From: Nosema muscidifuracis
Lineage: Eukaryota; Microsporidia; Nosematidae
Direction of reading: 5' to 3'
NCBI GenBank assembly: GCA_028335825.1
Contig: JAIOKI010000015.1
Location: 310,001 to 374,000 of the forward strand
DNA length: 64,000 nucleotides
Made by a program: the position numbers and the translations under genes. The stretch's first letter is position 1, and every line of letters starts with the position of its first letter. Under the pieces are notes generated by a model. That model was not told the DNA's origin and ran no database searches. It worked only from the letters and a program-made list of their open reading frames with translations. This document shows, in pieces, positions 10,159 to 20,095 of this stretch.

Positions 10159-11154
10159 ATGATAGTTTTAGGTCTAGAAGGGAGTGCTAATAAACTTGGT
10201 ATAGGAATTCTTATAAATAAAGAAATTGTATCAAATGAAAGAAGAACATTTGTACCACCACCGGGTGAAGGATTTATTCCTGCAAGAACAGCAGAACATC
10301 ATAGAACTGAAATATTTGATCTTCTTCGAATATCTTTAGAAAAAGCAAAAATTAAATTATCAGATTTAAATCTGATATGTTATACTAAAGGACCAGGGAT
10401 GGGACAAGCTTTATCATCAGTAGCTACTGTAGCAAGAGCTTTAAGTTTAACCCTTAATATTCCTATAATACCTGTTAATCACTGTATTGCTCATATAGAG
10501 ATGGGAAGATTTGTAACTAAAGCTTTGAATCCAACTGTTTTATATGTAAGTGGTGGAAATACTCAGATAATTTCTTATAACAACAAAAAATATAAAATCT
10601 TTGGTGAAGCACTTGATAATGCTGTAGGTAACTGTTTAGATAAAATTGCAAGAATTTTGAAATTACCTAATGATCCTGCACCAGGTCTAAATATTGAGTT
10701 GTATGCTAAAAAAAGTAAAAAGTTTTACGAATTGCCTTATGTAGTAAAAGGAATGGACGTATCATTTTCGGGAATAATTTCATCTGTAAAATATATTGAA
10801 ATTAAAGACGAACAGACCAAATACGATATTTTTTTCTCATTACAAGAAACTGTATTTTCTGCTCTAGTCGAAGTTACAGAAAGAGCTATGGCTTTTAATA
10901 ATAGTTCTGAAGTTTTAATTGTAGGTGGTGTAGGTTGCAATAAAAGACTACAAGAAATGATGGAAATTATGGTAAAAGAAAGAGGAGGCAAACTTTATGC
11001 AACTGATGAAAGATATTGTATTGATAATGGAGCAATGATTGCATTAACGGGTTTACTAATGCATGAAAGTAAACAAGTATTTAATATAGAAGATTGTACA
11101 ATTACTCAAAGATTTAGAACAGACACTGTAGATGTAACTTGGAGGGATGATTAA
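10159..11154 (+). CDS. KAE1: tRNA threonylcarbamoyltransferase Kae1
   Basis: Catalytic subunit of the KEOPS complex, which transfers threonylcarbamoyl to A37 of ANN-decoding tRNAs. The 331-residue length is typical of cytosolic Kae1/OSGEP. The ASKHA-fold start ([14 protein letters not shown]) is present, as are the metal-binding His pair in HCIAH (H108 and H112), VSGGNTQI, and the C-terminal GGVGCN and DNGAMIA motifs. ACCCC lies directly against the ATG. It converges on the helicase gene, and the 80-bp duplication begins right after its stop. Confidence 0.95.
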   Translation: MIVLGLEGSANKLGIGILINKEIVSNERRTFVPPPGEGFIPARTAEHHRTEIFDLLRISLEKAKIKLSDLNLICYTKGPGMGQALSSVATVARALSLTLNIPIIPVNHCIAHIEMGRFVTKALNPTVLYVSGGNTQIISYNNKKYKIFGEALDNAVGNCLDKIARILKLPNDPAPGLNIELYAKKSKKFYELPYVVKGMDVSFSGIISSVKYIEIKDEQTKYDIFFSLQETVFSALVEVTERAMAFNNSSEVLIVGGVGCNKRLQEMMEIMVKERGGKLYATDERYCIDNGAMIALTGLLMHESKQVFNIEDCTITQRFRTDTVDVTWRDD

Positions 11155-11317
11155 AAATATTAATTAAAAAAAATATCTTCTTCTTCAGAATCTAATATAA
11201 ATCTATCATATAATTTTTCATAAGGATTTACATTAAATATTAATTAAAAAAAATATCTTCTTCTTCAGAATCTAATATAAATCTATCATATAATTTTTCA
11301 TAAGGATTTACATTAAA
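11155..11317. repeat. 80-bp perfect tandem duplication of the helicase gene end
   Basis: Positions 11155-11237 and 11235-11317 are the same sequence at an 80-bp offset. The inner copy carries the last codons and stop of the helicase gene; the outer copy is a duplicate lying past the stop, up to the KAE1 stop. I see no mismatch, so the event looks recent. Confidence 0.9.
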
Positions 11318-13441
11318 AGTTTCTGAAACATTTTCATATTTAACTTCATCTACAAAATATTTGTCAAGATGTAATAAAATATCATTTTGATCGACTTTAC
11401 AACATATTTGTAACATATTCTCTTCATTTCGGTTCCTAAATGATTTATAAAAAATTATATATTTTCCATCGACACTTGAATTTGATAATTTATATTTAGA
11501 TAAACTTGCTAAATTAATATAAGAATTTCCTTCTCTTTTACATAAATTGAAGTAAAAAGTCTTAAGTATAGCTATTTCTATTTTTGATGAATATGTTATT
11601 TTTTCTCCTAACGATTTTATCCTATTTAATAAATTTCCTTGAATAGTTCTTACTTTGTTTACTAAATATGGAATAATTGTTTTATCTTCAAATCCCCATT
11701 TAAATAAATTAATTAAAGTAAGAAAATCGTTATTTTCATCCATACATTTAATAAACATTGGATGATCTTTCTTTTTTTCGAATAGATTAAAAATATTATG
11801 TACATCTAAACTAAGAATACTTGCTAAAAGAGATGCTTCATATGAACAGTTATAAAATATACCTAAAATAATCAACTTTCCTAATATTGGATCTATTCCT
11901 AATTTAATAATATCTTGACCTATTTTAGTTATATTAAGTTTGTAATCTATAGCCTCTAAAGATATCAACGTATCAATTCCTGCATTAATAATGGCTTCTG
12001 ATGGACATGATAAAAAAGGAAATTCTTTTATATTTTTAAAATTAGTAGATAATAAAATGAGAATAACATTAGAAATATTTGCTCTTAAAATATCAGGTAC
12101 AATAAAATCATTCAAACATGTCTTATAAGTTTCTTCAGTGTACATTCTATAACAAGTACCTGGCATAGTTCTACCGGCTCTACCTGCTCGTTGAATTGCT
12201 GATTCTTTACTTATTGGATATTTTATAAGTCTGTCTCCTTGATTATAATCATAAAAACTTATTTTCTGAAATCCAGAATCAATTACAAATCTTATATTAG
12301 ATATTGTTACTGATGCTTCAGCTACATTTGTTGATAAAATACATTTTCTTGTTTTAGTATCTAAATTAAATATTATATCATAAACTTCATTTACAATTTC
12401 TGAATATAAAGGAATAATCATCAGATCTTCATTATTTTGTTCCAATTCTATTTCTAAAATATTTTTTACTTGGTTAATATCTTCTTTACCACTTAAAAAT
12501 ACTAAAATATCTCCTTCTTCTTGATCTTTATGTACTGACAAAATCTTTTTTGTAATCCATTCAACGTAATCATCAACATTAATTTTAAGATATTTTATAT
12601 CAACAGGAAATCTATTTCCATCAAAATGACAAGGAAAACAATTTAAAAAATTACAAAATTTTTCGATTTGCAAAGTAGCACTCATCAAAACAATTCTTAA
12701 GTCATTTCGTTTTTCTTTAATAATTTTTAAAAAACCAAGAATTAAATCAAAATTTATACTTCTCTCATGTATTTCATCACATATTATCACATCATATTTA
12801 GATAGAAGAGGATCATCTGAAATTTCTCTTAACAAAACACCTTCTGTAACAAATTTTATTTTAGTGTTTCTTGATACTTCTTGTTCAAATCTTACAGCAT
12901 AACCAATTTCAGATTTATAAAATGTTTTCATTCTTTCATATAAACTTTTTACATTGATTCTTCTTGGTTGTGTAACACAAATATTAAATTTGTACTCATC
13001 ATAAATAAATTTAGGAATCAATGTACTTTTACCACATCCTGTTTCTCCTGATATGACAATATTTTTATATTTAGAAAATATTTTTAAAAAGTTTTCCTTG
13101 TTCTTGTAAACAGGTAATTCCTTATAATCAAATTTCTTATTATTTTTAATTTCAGTATTTAAAGATAACTGAACTCTTTTTAAATTTTTTATATTCTTGT
13201 ATTTTTCGTAATATACACTTGTTCGATTGCCTATTAAAAACATTTCATTTTTAAAATCAAATATTTTTTCACAAATGTTTGTATAAAAAGTTCTTTTAAA
13301 CCCATCTCTTAATATTATGTTATTACTATCATCATCTGATATTTCATCTAAATCTTGAGTATCTATCCCTGCCATTTTGAGTTTTCTTTGTTCCCATATT
13401 TTTTGTTCATTAGTTTTTTTTCTTTTAAAATTTTCTCCCAT
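11240..13441 (-). CDS. DEAH-family RNA helicase (DEIH variant)
   Basis: An SF2 NTP-dependent RNA helicase of the DEAH/RHA group. Motif I GETGCGKST is at about 132-140, motif II DEIH at 222-225, motif III SAT in LMSATL, and motif VI QRAGRAGR follows. Winged-helix and ratchet regions come next (TLINLFKWGF resembles the family TLLNVY block), then an OB-like C-terminus. The N-terminal extension is short and charged, as in Prp43-type enzymes. I cannot decide between a spliceosomal (Prp2/16/22/43) and a ribosome-biogenesis role; DEIH rather than DEAH is a mild oddity. Its 3' end lies inside the 80-bp tandem duplication. Confidence 0.88.
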   Translation of the reverse strand: MGENFKRKKTNEQKIWEQRKLKMAGIDTQDLDEISDDDSNNIILRDGFKRTFYTNICEKIFDFKNEMFLIGNRTSVYYEKYKNIKNLKRVQLSLNTEIKNNKKFDYKELPVYKNKENFLKIFSKYKNIVISGETGCGKSTLIPKFIYDEYKFNICVTQPRRINVKSLYERMKTFYKSEIGYAVRFEQEVSRNTKIKFVTEGVLLREISDDPLLSKYDVIICDEIHERSINFDLILGFLKIIKEKRNDLRIVLMSATLQIEKFCNFLNCFPCHFDGNRFPVDIKYLKINVDDYVEWITKKILSVHKDQEEGDILVFLSGKEDINQVKNILEIELEQNNEDLMIIPLYSEIVNEVYDIIFNLDTKTRKCILSTNVAEASVTISNIRFVIDSGFQKISFYDYNQGDRLIKYPISKESAIQRAGRAGRTMPGTCYRMYTEETYKTCLNDFIVPDILRANISNVILILLSTNFKNIKEFPFLSCPSEAIINAGIDTLISLEAIDYKLNITKIGQDIIKLGIDPILGKLIILGIFYNCSYEASLLASILSLDVHNIFNLFEKKKDHPMFIKCMDENNDFLTLINLFKWGFEDKTIIPYLVNKVRTIQGNLLNRIKSLGEKITYSSKIEIAILKTFYFNLCKREGNSYINLASLSKYKLSNSSVDGKYIIFYKSFRNRNEENMLQICCKVDQNDILLHLDKYFVDEVKYENVSETFNVNPYEKLYDRFILDSEEEDIFFN

Positions 13442-13714
13442 AAAGGCTTGCTAATTTATCTTGATTTTGTAAAGACACTCATATAATTTTTTCAAATTTA
13501 ATCACCTAATAAAAATAAAATTTAGAATATTAAATCAATTACAATATTTATTTATTATTTATCAATTAAAATCTTACATATTAATTTATTCTTTATAACC
13601 TAAAAATAAATTGTATTTTTAAATTTAATTGGCTGATTCTTTACTTATTCATTATTCATAAAACCAAATTATTTTTAAAAACCTGCATAAATTTTTTTTT
13701 GTTTTTTAATCCAT

Positions 13715-16700
13715 ATGCAAAACAAAAAGAATGAATCAACATTCTGGAGTACAGGAGAAGATAGTGATGATGACTTTGAAACTATAATAAATTCTAATAA
13801 AAAGGATTCTGTAGCAGACAAAGATTTTAAAGATACCAGTGTTTTATCTTCAGAAAAGATGGATTTTTTGTGGTCAGATGATGAAGAAGAAAATGGATTT
13901 AGTATTGGAAGTAAGGATGAGGTCAATTCTGTTCAGGAATTTCAGGAAACTACTGAACTTATTGAGAATAAAGAAGTACAAAAAAATTCTATTAAAGAAA
14001 GTGAGTCTAAATTAATTGAAAATTCTATTAAAGAAAGTGAGTCTGAATTAATTGAAAGTGAAGAAGATCAAAAAAATGAGACCAAAATAATTGAAAGTGA
14101 AGAAGATCAAAAAAATGAATCTAAAATAATTGAAAATGAAGAAGATCAAAAAAGTGAGTCTAAATTAATTGAAATTGAAGAAGATCAAAAAAGTGAATCT
14201 AAAATAATTGAAAGTGAAAATAATAAAAGTTATGAATTTGAAAATATGAAGGAATGTCATAAATCAGAAGAAGATCATGTTGAGGGTTCTTTTATAACTT
14301 CCAATGATTCCGAAAATATTAAAGAATTTACAAGAGAAGATAATGATATGGAAAAAATTGAATTTACTAATGAAAATGTTACAGAAACAAATACATTCTT
14401 TGATATACAAAAAGAATTTAATGAAAAAGACAATGCAACGAGTAATTCTGCTATTGAAAATAATTTCAAACTTTCTAAAGGCAATTTAGATTTTGAAATC
14501 GAATCCGATTCTAACAAAGAAGCAGAAGGTAAATGTTTATTTTTTGATGATAATGAGGCTTTTAATTTATTTAATAAGGAAGAAAGTGCTCTTAATTCAG
14601 ATCTAGAAGTAGGTATAAAAAATCTAAGTATTGATGATGATAATTTAAAAAAAGATTCTATAACGTATATAAATAAAAAATCTGATGTCAATGTAAATAC
14701 ATTCTCAGATCAAAATCTAGATTTTTTGATAGATGATAAAGATGATGAACAGGAATTATTCTTTAATAATTTAAAAACCGAAAAAAGTGTTCCTGTTGAA
14801 CCAGAAATTAATATTGAAACTCTTCCAGATGGAAATGACGAAATAAATTATAAAAATTTACAACAAATTGAAGATTTTAATAAAGATTATGACAATCAGG
14901 AAGATAATGACGAGATATTAGACCATAATATAAATCATCATGAAAATATTAATGAAGTCGTCAATAATGATTACAATTCAAATAAAACCGATGATAATGT
15001 AAATAATAATTTAGAAAATGAATTTTTAGATGAAAGAAATTTATATCAGGAAACTAAATCAGATGAAAATATTATTTTACCAAAAGGACTTTTTGATCTT
15101 TTTGAAGAGAAACCAATTACTTGTTTTTTTAATAATGAAATATTTACATATTGCCGTACTAAACAAAAAAGATATTCTCAAAATGGAGAATCGAAAGAAA
15201 AGGATGTAAATATTTTTAAGTATTACAAATTATGTAATCCTTATGAACTTAAAAATTTAGATATAACTAATTTAAATGATGATATAACATTTAGTCGTAT
15301 TTCTAAAGTACTTTCTATTAGAGATATTCATGGAGATAGCATATCTGAAGCTATTGGTGCTAGAGATGTTATATATACATATCAATCATATGTTGAAAAT
15401 CAAACCTCTGCTGAAATAAACTCAGCCATAAATATATCAAATGTTAATAAAGAAATGGCTGTAGATTATTGTATAAGTAAAAAGATGTGGACACTAGCAT
15501 TAATATTATCTAATAATGATAAAAATGTAGTAAACAAAGTTTTAACAGAAATGCTAGACAAAAACATGATGAACTTAGTTTTAAATGAAAAATTTGTTAT
15601 GGAAAAACATTGGATTGAGTATTTTAAGCATTTTATTAATTCTAAATACAGCGATAATCATGATAAATATATAAAAGAAGTATATAAATCAAACATAATT
15701 GATGGAATTTTTGTAATAATTTCATTCCACTTATGTAAAATAATCGATACTAAAAATTACTTACATTATTTCTCTCATAATCCGTATTTGTTAGAAATAT
15801 TAATTTATATTCACCAAAAATTATTAAAAATTGATGGCATTGATTTACTCTTATACGAATATATTTTAGATATAAAAGACAGAAATATAAAATATGCTAA
15901 AGAATTTTACAAGATACATAAGAAAGAATTTAATCGAGATTTACAAAACAAATTGGATGAGATTTTTAGTATAAATTGGAATTTTGGAATAAAAGATGTA
16001 TTAAGTTTTGGAATCAATAAGATATTAGATGTACAAGAAAGTGAACCTACTAAAAATAATAATTCTATTAGAAGAAATATAATTCCTAAAAAGAATTTAA
16101 CTTATAAATCAAAAATTCAGTCTCCGACTAATTTTGATTCTAAAGAAATTTCAAAACCAAAAATTAATACTGAATTTGTTAGGGAAAAAAATACAAAAGA
16201 AAAAGTTGAGGAAATAAGTACAAAAATGCAAGTAGAAGTATCTGTAGAGAAAAAAACTCAACAAAAAGAAGTTTATACTGAACAAAAACATTCTAAAAGT
16301 TTTGCTGATTTCTTTGAAAATGACAAAGAAAAAAAAGAAGTCACGACTGAAGATGATACTTCATTATTCCTTTCTAAGTATAATATAGAAGATGATGATA
16401 AAGTAGGAATTAAAAAAACACCAGCGCCAAAACTTGAAGATGAAAATAATAATTCATTTTTTAATATTTTTGGTTTATTTAAGAAGAAGAGTTATAAAGT
16501 CGATTTACAAGCAACAGATGATATTAAATATGATCCTGTAGCTAAAAAATGGGTTACAAGTGGTTCTTCTGATTCATCTAAACAATCTACTGTTTCTAAA
16601 AAAAGTATACCTACCCCAAAGGCACAATTAAGTCCTTTGCTAAAATCTAATGCTTCAACTTCTGATTTATCGAATAATAAAACCGAAAATAAGAAAGGAC

Positions 16701-16795
16701 CTGTGGATTTTAAAAAAATGTCAATATATGCTGGTAAGAAAAAAAGTAATGTGGGTGGATTTAGTACTTCAAAGAAAGATAATAATCAAAATTAA
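13715..16795 (+). CDS. SEC16: COPII scaffold protein Sec16
   Basis: Organises ER exit sites and recruits COPII. Residues 1-450 are an acidic low-complexity region; about 90-165 are near-perfect repeats of the form KSESKIIESEEDQ. Around residues 510-800 is a helical region with the Sec16/ACE1-like pattern (AVDYCISKKMWTLALILSNND). The C-terminus holds FNIFGLFKKKS followed by IKYDPVAKKWVTSG, which matches the Sec16 C-terminal conserved motif. The protein is shorter than yeast Sec16. The ATG is preceded by TAATCCAT, a weak version of the start motif. It belongs with SEC61, Rab6-like, SCYL1-like and DHHC genes in this window as part of the early secretory pathway. Confidence 0.75.
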   Translation: MQNKKNESTFWSTGEDSDDDFETIINSNKKDSVADKDFKDTSVLSSEKMDFLWSDDEEENGFSIGSKDEVNSVQEFQETTELIENKEVQKNSIKESESKLIENSIKESESELIESEEDQKNETKIIESEEDQKNESKIIENEEDQKSESKLIEIEEDQKSESKIIESENNKSYEFENMKECHKSEEDHVEGSFITSNDSENIKEFTREDNDMEKIEFTNENVTETNTFFDIQKEFNEKDNATSNSAIENNFKLSKGNLDFEIESDSNKEAEGKCLFFDDNEAFNLFNKEESALNSDLEVGIKNLSIDDDNLKKDSITYINKKSDVNVNTFSDQNLDFLIDDKDDEQELFFNNLKTEKSVPVEPEINIETLPDGNDEINYKNLQQIEDFNKDYDNQEDNDEILDHNINHHENINEVVNNDYNSNKTDDNVNNNLENEFLDERNLYQETKSDENIILPKGLFDLFEEKPITCFFNNEIFTYCRTKQKRYSQNGESKEKDVNIFKYYKLCNPYELKNLDITNLNDDITFSRISKVLSIRDIHGDSISEAIGARDVIYTYQSYVENQTSAEINSAINISNVNKEMAVDYCISKKMWTLALILSNNDKNVVNKVLTEMLDKNMMNLVLNEKFVMEKHWIEYFKHFINSKYSDNHDKYIKEVYKSNIIDGIFVIISFHLCKIIDTKNYLHYFSHNPYLLEILIYIHQKLLKIDGIDLLLYEYILDIKDRNIKYAKEFYKIHKKEFNRDLQNKLDEIFSINWNFGIKDVLSFGINKILDVQESEPTKNNNSIRRNIIPKKNLTYKSKIQSPTNFDSKEISKPKINTEFVREKNTKEKVEEISTKMQVEVSVEKKTQQKEVYTEQKHSKSFADFFENDKEKKEVTTEDDTSLFLSKYNIEDDDKVGIKKTPAPKLEDENNNSFFNIFGLFKKKSYKVDLQATDDIKYDPVAKKWVTSGSSDSSKQSTVSKKSIPTPKAQLSPLLKSNASTSDLSNNKTENKKGPVDFKKMSIYAGKKKSNVGGFSTSKKDNNQN

Positions 16796-17422
16796 AATTT
16801 CTTATGTAGAATTTATTTTTACTTTATAAAATAAAGTCAAATTTGGCATTTATCGATAAATTGCCAATTAAATTACAAAATTTGAATCAAATGTTTCAGT
16901 ATGATATTTAAAGCAAAAAATTAACCTGAAATATTTAGTTAAAGAATAAGTGGTAAACATCTAGGAAAATGATAGAGATTGATATTATGATTGATAGAAG
17001 AGGAGTTATTTGATCAATTTATTTATTGAATTGATTGCATAGTTTTATTAGAAAGATTTTATGCTATCATTACATTTATATTTTTATTATAATAGATTTT
17101 ATGCTATCATTACATTTATATTTTTATTATAATAGATTTAATGCCATCATTACCTTTAAGTGTATTTTTAGATTAATTTTAAAAAACCAATGTTATTGAT
17201 AGATTTTAGCATAATTTTATGAAAATATTAGATTTAATCTATACATATCAAATTATAATTTTTATGCAAAATTTGAAAATTATTTAAATCTTTTTTTTGC
17301 ATAGAATTTAAAAGAAAAGATAAAATGATTGAAAAAGTGTTTCATAGATAAACAGAGTAAATATCTGAAAACAATACAATATAATTTATTAACACATGAT
17401 GTGATATAAATTATATTAATTT
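16796..17422. repeat. Convergent intergenic region with 40-bp tandem repeat
   Basis: Between SEC16 and the LRR gene. Positions 17055-17159 hold about 2.6 copies of a 40-bp unit containing GATTTTATGCTATCATTAC; the first two are identical. The rest is AT-rich with no gene seen. Confidence 0.75.
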
Positions 17423-18697
17423 CTAGTCATAAGCATACTGGTCGACATTACGAAAGAGTGCTTTTTTTCTGTAAGGATTATTATAATGAGATAAACTGTG
17501 CAAATGCATTTTATCGGAAAATATCTTGCAAAATCTATCTCGTTTTCTTAGTTGTGAGTGAGAATTGAAAATATCTGTCACACTAACATTTTTTTTTATT
17601 AGTATATCATAAGGCATAGAATGATGAGATCTACCGAAAAGAGCACCAATTATATGTTTCTGATCCTTAAAGTGCTTTCTACAAAGCTTATATTTAACTG
17701 GATAAGATTTGGATTCGAAAACCTGAGTATTTTTCACCAAATAGTAGACATTAAAGATAGGTCCACCACAGAATCCACATTCATCAACTTTTAAAAGATG
17801 TTTTATCATAGGACGATCTATTTTCTTATAAACTGATATTGTTTTACTTACTAAATGTCTAGAACATATCTCTAAAAAATCGATCTTACCTTTTGCTTCA
17901 AAGGTATTTTCATAAATGAAAGTCGAACACGTTGCATCAAATTCTAAAAGAAAAGGCATTCTAATAATCTGTAATGGAATATCTTGAAGCTTATTTCCTG
18001 AAATAATAAGAGTCTTTAAAGACTTTAATTTACTTATAAATATAGGTATTTCAGTGAACGAATTATTATCTAAATTTAACGAATTCAAATTCTGAAACTC
18101 TACAATACTTTGAGGTAGATCCATTAAAAAATTATGGGATAGGTCTAAATGGTTTAAACTTTGAAGCTCACTTATTTCAGATGGAATGCTTCTCAATTGA
18201 TTTCTAGATAAATTTAATGATCTTAATTTTTGAAGTAAGACTATTGAAGGAGGAATTTGGGTAATATAATTACAGCATATTTGCAATAGAACTAGATCTG
18301 TCAAATTTCCTAAATTATCATTTAGTTCGTATATATTTTCCTTACACAATATGAATTGGTTACCTTGTACTTCTGAATCATAATATATTGGATAATTTTT
18401 TATTCCATTCGAAACAAGATTTTTAGCCAAAGTAATTGGATCATTTTTTATACCAGTAATTTCATTAGTTGGGAATACAACATCTAAATCTAAAAATTTT
18501 AGTCTTTTTGAAAATTCTTTATTAATTTTCTCTAGTCTTATTTCTAACATTGTTCTTTCCGATTCATTTCTTGGAGGCACTATTTTATTATAAATCTTAT
18601 CTTCTAGACCATACATATTATATATACCTTGTGCTGCTAGATTACACCTCCCTATTTCTACTTTTTTGGGGTTAGGCTTGCTTGTCAATATTCCCAT
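17423..18697 (-). CDS. LRR protein with C-terminal Cys/His module, predicted N-myristoylated
   Basis: Residues about 125-260 are leucine-rich repeats of the LxxLxLSxNxLxxLP type. The C-terminal ~130 residues carry CGFCGG, then about 35 residues later LCRKHF, a likely zinc site. The block FLEICSRHLVSKTI before it resembles the tail of animal LRRC58-like proteins. The N-terminus MGILTSKP fits an N-myristoylation signal (Gly2, Ser6), suggesting membrane attachment. The gene at 26673 has the same LRR plus Cys-rich-tail plan and is probably a paralogue. LRR families are common in microsporidia; the partner or substrate is unknown. Confidence 0.75.
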   Translation of the reverse strand: MGILTSKPNPKKVEIGRCNLAAQGIYNMYGLEDKIYNKIVPPRNESERTMLEIRLEKINKEFSKRLKFLDLDVVFPTNEITGIKNDPITLAKNLVSNGIKNYPIYYDSEVQGNQFILCKENIYELNDNLGNLTDLVLLQICCNYITQIPPSIVLLQKLRSLNLSRNQLRSIPSEISELQSLNHLDLSHNFLMDLPQSIVEFQNLNSLNLDNNSFTEIPIFISKLKSLKTLIISGNKLQDIPLQIIRMPFLLEFDATCSTFIYENTFEAKGKIDFLEICSRHLVSKTISVYKKIDRPMIKHLLKVDECGFCGGPIFNVYYLVKNTQVFESKSYPVKYKLCRKHFKDQKHIIGALFGRSHHSMPYDILIKKNVSVTDIFNSHSQLRKRDRFCKIFSDKMHLHSLSHYNNPYRKKALFRNVDQYAYD

Positions 18698-20095
18698 AAA
18701 AAAATGGATAAGGCATATTTATAGATATTTTTATTTTAATTCGTACCAATCAACAAATCGTTTTGAATCTGACGTTATTATTTGTTCAGTAGATAGAATT
18801 ACAGTTTCATATTTGATATAATAGATAATATAAGATAGTAGATACTATATTATGAGATATATTTATATTTTAAAGATACTCTTCTTATTAATCCAATACA
18901 TTATCAAATATGTCTTGATGGTACTAAAACTGTGATCAATAACTTAAGTCAAATTATAATTTATAAAAAAAGATGAAGAATTTGATAAAATATTAATGAA
19001 TATTCAATTATTTATAATATTAATCGTTATAAAGTAGATAATTTAACATAAGAATATTTCAGTAAAAAAATTCATTACTGTTTTGATTTGACAATTTTGA
19101 CATTTAATTATAATAAATTAGATACAAAGATTCAAAGAAAAGAAAATTTATTTAATAGTAAGATTCACTAAAATAATATAAAATAGTAGATGATTAAATA
19201 TGCATGCATTTTCTGAAAGACTCCCACTAAGTAATCTTTGGTTTTAATAGATATATTTATCAAAACTAAATTTCTACTTAAATGTATTATTAATTAATTT
19301 TAATATAGATAAAATTTGTAATATTTTATAAGATTTCTTTAATTAATTTTGATATGGACCAAAGTTTATAATAATGCGATTTTTTTAATATGGTATAAAA
19401 TTTATAATAACGCGAATTTTAAGCCTTTTTCAATTAAATAATTAAAATATCTTTGCTTAAGATTTTTTAATAAGAATAAAATTTTTATTTTAAATTTATT
19501 CGTGTATTATTTGCAATTTAAAAACACATAATTTAAGAGATTCAAAATGAACTAATAAAAGATTTATACAAGCAAATATGATTCTATTTTTTATATAATG
19601 ATGTTATTGTTTACAGTAGACATGTTAAAAAAATCATTTTTATTTAAATATTTTAACAGTATTTTAATTTGTTAAGATGTTTAATTTAATCATCTTGAAC
19701 TAACAATTATAATTAAATCATCTTGAACTAACATTTATAATTAAATTATCTTGAACTAACATTTATAATTAAATTATATTGAAAAAATATTTTAATTAAA
19801 TTATCTTGAACTAACATTTATAATTTTTTATCGTTTTAATTCTAATATTTACAAAATTTTTAATTAAATTATCTTGAACAAACATTTATAATTTTTTACT
19901 GTTTTAATTCTAATATTTACAAAATTTTTAATTAAATTATCTTGAACAAATATTTTTAATTAAATTATCTTACACAAATATTTACAAATTTTTTTAATAT
20001 ACCACTTTCAAATATGTTTCTATACAAATATCTTCAACAATATAAAAATTAAAAATTTTAATTATTTTTATATAATTTTCTCCGATTTTTACCCC
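18698..20095. other. 1.4-kb divergent intergenic region
   Basis: Between the LRR gene and RNR1. About 18840-19230 reads weakly like decayed coding DNA (higher codon-like structure, no intact frame), unassigned. About 19300-19680 is AT-rich without features. The last part holds the repeat listed separately. Confidence 0.4.
19684..19990. repeat. Tandem repeats with TTATCTTGAACTAACATTTA core
   Basis: At least eight imperfect copies. The first five are about 31 bp apart; later ones are spaced wider, with an inserted TTTTAATTCTAATATTTAC block. They end about 100 bp before the RNR1 start. Confidence 0.85.

Noticed and set aside
19684-19990. Regular 31-bp repeats as a CRISPR array
   Set aside because: Units abut directly with no unique spacers, and the genome is eukaryotic.
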